A stretch of DNA of 64,000 nt from Amylostereum areolatum (taxonomy: Eukaryota; Basidiomycota; Agaricomycetes; Russulales; Stereaceae), in NCBI GenBank assembly GCA_012932865.1, contig SAXG01000009.1, positions 915,163 to 979,162 on the forward strand, read 5' to 3'. Below the pieces are notes generated by a model. It saw only the letters and a program-made list of their open reading frames with translations, had not been told where the DNA came from and did not search any database. Of this stretch, positions 55,715 to 64,000 are shown piece by piece. Made by a program: the position numbers and the translations under genes. The stretch's first letter is position 1; each line of letters opens with the position of its first letter.

Positions 55715-58700
55715 ATGATCCAGGATGCACATCCCCCACCTTCTCCAGATGAAGATGCACTTAACGAATCCTTCCTTGACGCCGTAATGCGTGGGGATGA
55801 AGACGCGGTCACGCTGGCCCTCGCCGCAGGAGCGGACGTGAACGCAACCGACAGCGTCGGTCGTTCTTCACTCGCATGTGCCATCACGGGCCCAAAGTGT
55901 GTCTCACTTTTCTGCTCCTCTCCGACGCGCTTTTTGACACGACTTCATCAAGCTGGGAAACTGCCGACGCGTCCGACGCGTCTTTCATGACGGAAAGCCG
56001 CGTTAAAATCCTCCAACACTTGATCAAACATCCCCAGGTTTCCCTTTACACGTTGAACGCGCCGCAATACGAAATGCACGGCGTCACACCACTGGGGCTT
56101 GCCGCATGGTTGAACGCGTCTGAAGCTGTTCGAATATGCCTGGAAGTCGGTTCGGGGGCGGTCGCGGTCGACGCACCTGATGACCATGGCGTGACGCCTC
56201 TGACGTGTACGTGGCTCTCTCGTGGCGCGTATGGACCCGGAATGTTCACCTCGATTCTCCGACAGACGCCGTTCGTGATGGGCGGAAAGAAGTAGCTCAA
56301 TGCTTGGTTCGTTGCAATTGATTCTGTTGTGACATACTTACCAATTGAAACGCGTCGTTCTTCTGCAGCTTTCCCATGGCGCGCGTGCCGACGCGCGTGA
56401 TACGAACCATCGCTCCCCTGTACAGTTTGCAATCCCGCATAGGCAGGCGCTATGGCTATGTGAACGATCTCTGCGCCTCCAGAGACGTAAGGAAACTCAG
56501 GTGCGTTCATACTAACTTCTCACAATCGTCTCGCGTATTCATAACGAACGCCAGTCCGGCAACCCGTGCAATCTGTGCCCAAAAGCACGAGATGACCTTC
56601 CGTTGGATGTCGAATCCCTCGCTTGCCTCGTCCGCCACTGGCCCCCAGAACAATCCTTTTCTCGCCCCTCGGTCCTGACGGCTGCCAGCGAGCTTACGAA
56701 ACTCGTCATATCCTCTGATGCGCCCTCGCTTCAATCTCTCCTCTTCCCCCACCCCCCATCTCAGCCTTTAACTGCCGCACCCACCGAGGCCATGCCTCCT
56801 GTACTTGTCAACAGCCCGGATAACGATGGCTGGTCCCTCATACACTACTGTACATCAGTTCGCCAACCCTCTGTCGAGGTCCTCGACCTCCTCTATCGCG
56901 CTGGCGCAGACATCAACCTCTTCTCCATTATGGGGAACTGCACTCCCTTGCACTGCCTAGCGCGCAAGAAGCGAGGCCCTGACACTCTCAGGGACGCTCA
57001 TGCCAACCGGCTCCTGTATGACTTCGTTATACATCTCGTCCGCGATTTTCGCGCGCCCCTCACGGCACTCAATAGCGCGAAGGAGACGTGCATTCATCTG
57101 GCGGCGGAGTTCGGGGACAGCACGGAGGTGCTTCGTGCACTGCTTGATTGCGACAAGGACCGTTCCGTTCGCGAGATGCGCAATGCGAGAGGGTATGTGC
57201 TCGTCACCATGTTTACTCTGCTTCGTTCTGACCGTAACGACAGACTGACCCCCCTGGAGGTTGCAAAGCCCGAATTCCGGTCCGTGTTCGGTATCCACGA
57301 CGAGGGAAATCGTCCAGCGTCAGCGGCTTCTCTTCTGACCGTGCGACCCTTGCGCCATATCAGTTCAACCCCCTCCATATCTTCCTTTGCCACTTCCTCA
57401 ACGTCAAGCCCCCCTGTGCTCACACCACGCGGCTCGCCCGATGCGCTCCCGTCTCCCGACATCAATGCGTCCCTGACGCCGTTCGAACGCCTCGTCGACA
57501 GCCTCCGTTCAATCGTGGGCGAACGTATTGGTGACACCGCCTCGGAATTGGATCGGGTTGAGGCCATCCTTCGGAACGCTCAGGCTTGCAAACAAGATGC
57601 GTTTGGAAAGTTTGGGACGAGGATCGCGGAAGTTCGGGAACATGTCACAGCGGCCAACGTTACCTGGACTGAAGTCGACGCCGCCCTTGACATTACAGCC
57701 CAGGCTTTGGACGAGAAGGCCCAGGAAACATTGCTCTCTGCGAAGGCGACGGATGCTCCTTCGACGACTCCTGGGGAATTTCCCGGTCGTTCGCGTAGCG
57801 GCACTACATTCTCTTCTGATTCTCAGCGAACGGCCGTGTCTACCGGTGATAGCGGATTCTGGGAGGTAGCCAGCAAAGTCTCGTCTCACCAAGGGAATTC
57901 GGATGCGAACTCCCGTCGCTTCCCCTCTGCGTCTCAAGCAGGTCCCGATGACCAAGACGAGCCCGACCATGCGTCGGACGGCTCTCTAACACCATGGCCA
58001 ATCTGGCTGGACCCTGGCGAATACAACCCTACGCGTCCTTCGTCGCCCTATTCAATACACTCTCGCCTCAAAGCGTTCAAAAGCATGAGCGACCTTCAAG
58101 GTGATCAAAACGTTCAGCCTCCCCCTCCATCCACGACTCCTCCTGTACCCCGACGTGCTCGTGCAGACACCCTGGGAGGTATCCTCCGCAGACCGGGGGA
58201 CGCTGGCATGGAAAAAAGCGGGACGGCTAGGCTGAAGGCGTGGTTCAAAAAGAAGCTCATGCCGGAACGTCCAATCAAGGTCGTAGTCGCCCCACGGCCC
58301 AGTCACTCCAGAAAGTCCACCGTTACGGAACCCAGGTCTTCATTAGGCACACTATGCGAGGCCAACGAAACCCCTGATTACCTGGGGAAGGATAGCGATT
58401 CTGCGGTGGATGCGGGTGGTCAAAGACATCCTGCATACGGCGTGCTGGCCACTGTGGGCAAGGACCTTGCCAAGGTTGATGCGTGCATTTCCAATGTAGG
58501 TGATATCCGCTTGCTTTTGTATGGGTTTCAACTGAATTCTGGTGCTGGATAGGCGGACAAATTTCTCTCGTCTGCGTTACGTGGTGTTTCAAGGGCAGAA
58601 CGCCTCACCAAACGGGCTATTCAGGTACGCTGCATTGCTCTCCTGCCAAGTCTACAGTGCTTATTGAGTACTCCAGAATCGCTCTGAGCTTGTTCGCGAG

Positions 58701-59051
58701 CAGCGTATGATGTCTGGAGGACAGCAGACTTCCTTCAGCGAGGACGACGTTGCCTCCCTCAGTCGCTCATCGTCGCTCACTCTTGATATTCCTGCGCGGG
58801 ATCGTGTTGACTCGTTCTCGAGCCTTTCCTCGCCGGGCTCAGTGCTATCGTCATTGCCCTCACCCTCGCCTTCTCTGTTCACCCCGGAAGGGGACGGCGA
58901 CGATGTGGCTGCGATCGAACGATTGGTGTCGCGGAAGATTCAAAACAGGATTGAACTTGCCACTGACGAACTGGAGAGGGTGGACACTTGGCTCGGTATC
59001 ATCCAGACAGTGCTTCGTGGGGTCCAAAACCAGGTCGGGATCCGACTGTAA
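55715..59051 (+). CDS. Ankyrin-repeat protein with C-terminal coiled coil
   Basis: Exons: 55715-55896, 55953-56206, 56266-56306, 56369-56500, 56555-57192, 57244-58495, 58553-58624, 58677-59051; 981 residues, in phase. Ankyrin repeats occupy about residues 15-410: FLDAVMRGDEDAVTLALAAGADVNATDSVGRSSL, GVTPLGLAAWLNASEAVRICLEVG, DDHGVTPLTYAVRDGRKEVAQCLLSHGARADARD, VEVLDLLYRAGADINLFSIMGNCTPLHCLA and TCIHLAAEFGDSTEVLRALLDCD. The rest is Ser/Pro-rich with helical heptads (FERLVDSLRSIVGERI, AAIERLVSRKIQNRIELATDELERVDTWL). Probably a scaffold or adaptor; no enzyme domain seen. I know similar ankyrin proteins in mushrooms but no assigned function. The intron at 57193-57243 is 51 bases and keeps the frame if retained. 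Confidence 0.85.
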
Positions 59052-59377
59052 TTCATTTCATCGCTCTCCCGCCGTACTTTGTTTGATAGATTAGCTGTGC
59101 GTTCGCATTTACTGTAAATACTTATGTGTATCTATACTTGCTGTATATACTGTCGCAATGCTTTGACGATCGTGATTTGTTGGCCGACCACTGAGAGTTG
59201 GCGGTCACCGGTCACCGGTCATGCATCATGACTCATCTTTATGGACCGTGTGTGCGTGACGTTCGGCAAAGGCCGGGACGAGCGGGCAAACCGGTGGAGC
59301 GAAAAACCAAACCGCGAGGCGACTGCGAGCGCGACTGAGAGCGGGTGGTTCAAGCGGCGAGCGATTGCGCAGAGACG
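59052..59377. promoter_or_regulatory. Intergenic promoter with a Gcn4/AP-1-type site
   Basis: Includes GGTCACC twice around 59202-59215 and TGACTCA at 59229-59235, the consensus for Gcn4-like bZIP factors, about 145 bases upstream of the SANT-like gene start. Motif identity only. Confidence 0.4.
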
Positions 59378-61098
59378 ATGGCCGCCCCAGTCCCAAGGTC
59401 GGTCATCATCCCCGCTCCCGTCTCCGCCCTAGACGCCCTCGTTCTTACTCACCCCACAGCCATTCTTCCTTGCCCGATTCCGCCGTCGATCATGGACACG
59501 TCGCCGTCGACTCCAGCGGCCAGGTTCGCGCCTCTTCTTGTCCGCTGGCAAGCTTATCATAAGCTGATTTCAACTTCCAGTCCCTCAATCAAGCTTTGGA
59601 CCCGCACCTTTCGCAAGGGCCGACGCACTACCATAATCATTATACTCCTCAGCACTTAATCCCGCAAGACCATGCAACACATCCGCCCCCGCCGCACCAT
59701 GCCGAGCACATGTCGTTTTACCCCTCTGCTCATCCAGCCACGGCCGATATGTCGGTCGCATCCGTAGAGCGTCAACAAACCCCTGCAAAACGAAAACAAT
59801 CAGAAGCACAATATGTGGACGGGGGTGTCGGGAAGAAGAGGAGACATACCAGTACTTATGAAGGCGAAGAAGGCGACGAGGATCCGGAGGGGGAGGGAGG
59901 AGGATCGGGCGCGAGGCATTGGACCGATGACGAGAAGACGACGCTGTTCAACTGGCTCATGGGCCCCGGCGAGGACGAACACTTTGACGCGCTCCGCACC
60001 AAAAAGAACACCTGCTTCCGCGACGTGGGTACCATGTATTTATCTCTGCATTCACTCTATTCAATGGTTGATCTCAGTGCGCTCAAGACGCTTTCGGTGG
60101 CCGCAAAACATTCCTAGCGGTGAAGGGTTGCTACGAGCGTAACTTCGTGGTGTTCAAGCAGATCTTCACATTCGAGACGTTCACGGCTACCATGCAGCAA
60201 TCTAACATCGATGAGGAGAACGAGGTCGATCGTCTACGCGAGTACGAGCGGCGAATTTACAACGCCCGCAAGGCCGGTTTTCATGTCGGCAATTTATCGG
60301 CGCGTATCTTGGATCACTGGCACCGCACAGGTTGGTACAACACGTTCCACTCAAGGTTCGTTGATCTCGTATTGGGAAGTGAATACCTGATCGACCTTAC
60401 TTAGATGGAACGGTGATCCCAACGTTCGCCGTCCGCCTGCCCGACCCAAGTCAACCATGGCTCCGCCAACGTCTATGCCGACCCATGTCTCCGCAGAAGC
60501 GATGATCGAGCCATCCTTGAGAAATGAGGAGAATATCGCCCACAATGCTGTTGCGGGTCCTTCGCGGTCATTTGACCAAGATAGCTCTTTCGACCAAGGA
60601 GAGGCCGTCCCTTCACCTCCCCTTACGCCTAACGCGCATCCAACGTCCTCGCGCTACGCCCATAGCCCTTACACCTTCCAGCCTCAATCTCAACCTCAAC
60701 CTCAACCCCAACCTCAACCTCAGCCTCAGCCTCCGCTTCAGCCACACCCGTCACCTCTCACAAATGATCATCAGCTCCACGCCGGGGTTCTTGCGATGGC
60801 ACAGACGACGATGAATGCATGCATGCGTATGCTGCAGGCCCAGGCGGAAGATAGCAAGCTCAGGCTAGAGTATCTTCATCGGCGGGAGGAGCGTGAGGAA
60901 GAGGAGAGTAGGTTGCGGCTCGAGATGGAGAAGCAGCGACATCAGCGGGAGTCGTCTGACTGGGAGCGTTTGCAGCAGGCTGGGAAGATGAAACAGAAGA
61001 CGGAACTCGCGACAGACATCTTGTCGAAACACAATGTGGAAGGCTCCGTGAAGCAGGCAGCCGCGGACTATCTAAAGAAACTGTTCGCGACCGATTGA
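59378..61098 (+). CDS. Myb/SANT-like DNA-binding domain protein
   Basis: Exons: 59378-59397, 59460-59523, 59581-60024, 60078-60355, 60405-61098; 499 residues, in phase. The start MAAPVPSHSSLPDSAV was chosen because the first two short introns then splice cleanly into SSGQSLNQALDPHLSQG. A basic/acidic region (TPAKRKQSEAQY, KKRRHTSTYEGEEGDEDPEG) precedes the Myb/SANT-like domain at about 138-205: RHWTDDEKTTLFNWLMGP, FDALRTKKNTCFRDCAQDAFGGRKTFLAVKGCYERNF. A Gln-Pro repeat and a Glu/Arg-rich coiled coil (LRLEYLHRREEREEEESRLRLEMEKQ) end the protein. Such proteins are common in Agaricomycetes and are presumed transcription factors; no target is known. Confidence 0.8.
60690..60732 (+). repeat. In-frame CARCCY repeat encoding poly(Gln-Pro)
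   Basis: Tandem CAACCT/CAGCCT hexamers encode about eight Gln-Pro dipeptides in the SANT-like protein. Confidence 0.85.
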
Positions 61099-62005
61099 AG
61101 ACGGACAAGTCGTGCTGGATACGTATATATGGACGATTGTACGACTGGATATACATACTTCCTGGTTTGTGGCACTTCCTGTTTTTTTTGTACGAACGCG
61201 AGCACCTATGTACTCTTTTCTAGGACTGGTGCCAATGGGACCATCTTTTTGTTGCATCTCGCCAGGTAGTCAGATAAAGGATCCCGAGGTACGAGGGTTG
61301 ACGCCTATCTACTCTGCTACTGGAGACTATCCAGGTACTCATATGGGTTTGTTTCGCGGGTGCGACAACATCTGCACAGACTCGGTAGCTCGGGATTTGG
61401 TATGGATGTGCATGTGGAAGGACGTTCGTGTCTTATAGCACGTGACACACCACATATTTCTTCTTTTGAGTCCCGCGCCGTACGTTTCCGAAGCTTTGCG
61501 GATTCAATATTCAATATCTTATCTTAATGACCTTTGAGATGTAGGCAAGTGGCTCGAGGAGTTTTAAGCACGGAGAGGCCTGGAGTAGGGCTAAAGCCTG
61601 GTGCTTTTGCACTTTTGTATGTGTAGTTAGTATGCGTAATTAGTCGTTTTGGACGTCAAGATGTCAACGTTCAGCGTTCAACCATTGAACAAGACGCAGC
61701 GACTTAATCTTTGGCTGTGGCTTGCGGGAGCCTCGGTCACTGAGGGTCACTGGGATCACCAGTTCGTCCCACCGCAGATAGATAGTCACCAGATCTTCAG
61801 ATCTTCAGATCTCAGACTCGACACAAACCGATCTGACGATTGGATCTCAATCCGACTCGATTCTCTTTGCGAACTTTTGCAAACACGTTCTGATCTCGAC
61901 GCTTGCGAGTTGCGATCACGCTTCTGCTGCTTTCTTAGCTCCGCCTTCTCGTCATCCGGCTCTCCTAAACACCTTCCCAAACACATTGCCCAAAATTGTA
62001 CAAGT
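61099..62005. other. Intergenic, promoter of DEAD-box gene
   Basis: No coding signal. Short tandem AGATCTTC units occur near 61794-61812. The last 100 bases are the leader of the helicase gene. Confidence 0.4.
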
Positions 62006-64000
62006 ATGTCTACGGTAGCTGCCGTCAAGGTATGTGATAACTTCGTTGCCCTCTTACAAAAGACCTATGTTAAAGGTGCGATAGGAGAAAACCAAGGCGA
62101 AGCATCGATATCTAAAAGCGAAGAAGGAACGTCGGAAAAAACGCAAATCGACTGCGCCGGGTCCTTCAATTGCACATGGGGTGAAAGACGGAGAGGGCAA
62201 CGAGAGAGACAGAGATGACGACGATGAGGAGGGGGAGGGAGAGGAGGCGAAAGACAAACGATACGAGGAGACGGACGTGGAGATACAGGAGGCCGCGGTG
62301 GGTGTCAATTCGCCTACGAAGCAGTCGAAGAAGGAGCGAAAAAAGGAGGGAAGGGATACGAAAGGAGGAAATGACCAGAGCACAGTGGAGGGAGGTGATG
62401 AAGGCAAACGTCCTCGAAAACGTCACAAACGCGAAGTCGAGGACGTTGACGAGCCTGCAGCCTCAGAACGTCGCATTCCCAGTCCCGAAACGCCTTCCTC
62501 AAAAACACCTTCCCCCGCACCATCGTACCATCGCACACCGACACCGCCACCCACGACTCTCCCCTCCTTTCCTCTTCCCTCGCGTCCCAATGCTCCTGCA
62601 AAATCAGATCTTGCGTCCCAAGGGCTTGACCGTGCCCTCGCACGCGCACAACTCATCGACCCTACACTCTCCTCTCCCGTGTCCTTGGACGTGGAGGATG
62701 ATACATGCCTTAGTCTGAAAACGCGCACAAGGCTGAAGGAACTGGGCATCACGGAGCTCTTCGCAGGTTCGTGCACTATTTTCGAGTGATAACGAATGAT
62801 CCGGGCTGACCTACCCTATGAAGTGCAAACCACATTACTACCCCTGTTGTTACCCCGCGATCGGTTGCAGCGAGCGCTCTACTTGCCTTATAACCCTCCA
62901 CACGATATATGCGTGTCTGCACCAACAGGGAGCGGGAAAACTTTGGCATACGTTCTTCCCGTTGTCGAGGTACATTCAGCTTGTGAAATGCATCCATGTC
63001 TAAATTGAAAAGGTGCATTTTTGCAGACGCTTTCAGCCAGGATCGTTACGCGCCTACGAGCCCTTGTTGTTCTCCCTACGCGCGATCTCGTTGCGCAGGT
63101 GCGAGAGACGTTTGAAGTCGTCAGTAAGGGTAGAGGTCTAAAGGTTCGTCTTGATCCAAGATGTGCGCTTAAGTCCCACCGACTGATCTTGGGTAGATCG
63201 GGACTGCAACTGGTCAACACTCCTTTGCGCATGAGCAGTCACAGCTTGTCGGCGATAAATCTCCACAGTGGGTGAACTTTTGCTTCGACGTACGGACTGC
63301 TCATCTCATGTGTAGTATCCAAGGGGCTTCAAGCAAAGTGGACATCCTCATTTGCACTCCTGGACGACTCATGGACCATATCAACGGAACTCCCAACTTC
63401 TCCCTGCAGCACCTGAGGTTCCTTGTGAGTTAGAAGCATTGGTTTTACTCGAAGCTCTGCTCACGTCAGGCTAGATCATCGACGAAGCCGATCGCCTGCT
63501 GGCACAATCGTTTCAAGACTGGCTTTCTCAAGTGCTTGCCGCTACCCGCCCACCGCCACCCCTTGTCCACGATCTTCCAGCTGAAGACGTTCTCAGTTTA
63601 CCTTATGCAGATGCTCTCGCCCCGGCATTCCTTCATCTTCTGAGGGATGTCCCGACTATATCAACCGATATCGACGATAAGAAGGAATCTTCATGCCAGA
63701 AATTGTTATTTTCGGCCACGCTAATGAGCGATCCGGGCAAGATCGCTGCATTGGATCTAAGGACGCCGCGTTACATCGTGGTGCAAACGCCCGGAGTGGG
63801 CAAGGATGGGGGCATATTGAATGTCGTCATGGAGAAATTTAGTATGCCAGCGACGTTGAAAGTGAGTGGAATATTACAGGTGATCACGGATACAAACCTG
63901 ACACATCGTAGGAACACATGCTCGTGTGCGAATCTTCGGTGAAACCCTTGGTCCTCTTCCACTTGGTTCATCGACAAGGGGTCAAAAATGCGCTGGTGTT
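62006..64000 (+). CDS. DBP6: DEAD-box RNA helicase Dbp6/DDX51, 3' end beyond window
   Basis: Exons: 62006-62029, 62085-62766, 62824-62969, 63027-63143, 63197-63267, 63316-63424, 63475-63861, 63912 to the window edge; in phase so far (about 540 residues). A short first exon (MSTVAAVK) joins a basic, then acidic extension (KHRYLKAKKERRKKRK; DRDDDDEEGEGEE). The core has the Q-motif region AVQTTLLPLLL, Walker A APTGSGKT (268-275), PTRDL, GTATGQHSF, TPGRL, IDEADRLL (DEAD at 386-389), an SAT motif in LLFSATLM, and the start of domain 2 (VLFHLVHRQGVKNALV). The insertion after DEAD with Pro-rich sequence and the wording of motif I fit Dbp6, which acts in early 60S ribosomal subunit assembly in the nucleolus. 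The C-terminal RecA-like domain lies outside the window. Confidence 0.92.

Overview
This window reads as nuclear DNA of a filamentous basidiomycete, most likely an Agaricomycete. Genes are close together on both strands and broken by many short introns (about 50-70 bp, donors mostly GTRNGT, acceptors YAG). Several proteins are of types I associate with mushroom-forming fungi: a G-alpha of the DVGGA subgroup, a Myb/SANT-like DNA-binding protein and a KRRPGRPKGS AT-hook protein. No bacterial gene organisation is present. All gene models were spliced by hand from reading frames, splice sites and remembered family patterns; no search was run.

Layout. 0.6-3.3 kb: Frag1/DRAM/Sfk1 membrane protein and a DsbA-like oxidoreductase, both minus strand. 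6.7-8.9 kb: casein kinase I (YCK type). 10.2-10.6 kb: small probable mitochondrial protein. 12.2-13.0 kb: coding-like locus with broken frames. 13.5-17.1 kb: aldo-keto reductase and ASA1-like WD40 gene, divergent, sharing a promoter with a perfect 26-bp palindrome. 18.5-21.3 kb: divergent G-alpha and PPIL3-type cyclophilin. 21.7-24.7 kb: capping protein beta and TAN1. 25.5-28.6 kb: unknown protein and a bHLH factor. 30.3-37.2 kb: a 6.85-kb DNA transposon. 37.7-42.0 kb: 2OG-Fe(II) oxygenase and secreted type-B carboxylesterase. 42.9-48.8 kb: unknown acidic protein, then VPS39/VAM6. 49.8-54.7 kb: AT-hook protein and MEX67, divergent. 55.7-61.1 kb: ankyrin protein and SANT-like protein. 62.0 kb to the end: DBP6/DDX51 helicase, cut by the window edge.

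The most unusual object is the transposon. It has perfect 34-bp terminal inverted repeats, subterminal repeats, and one gene that after removal of eight introns gives an uninterrupted 1914-residue protein. Its N-terminus holds a complete C48 (Ulp1/SENP-like) cysteine-protease signature; its C-terminal half looks like an RNase H-fold transposase with a candidate D-D-E triad recalling P-element/THAP9 enzymes. I cannot place it in a named superfamily with confidence.

A second theme is sequence quality. Seven otherwise well-conserved host genes can only be read through if one base (two in TAN1) is ignored or added, while ten other long genes and the transposon read through cleanly. Isolated single-base consensus errors are the simplest explanation; the sequence alone cannot exclude real lesions. 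Apart from shared promoters I see no functional gene cluster: the genes serve signalling, trafficking, cytoskeleton, RNA export and modification, and ribosome biogenesis independently.
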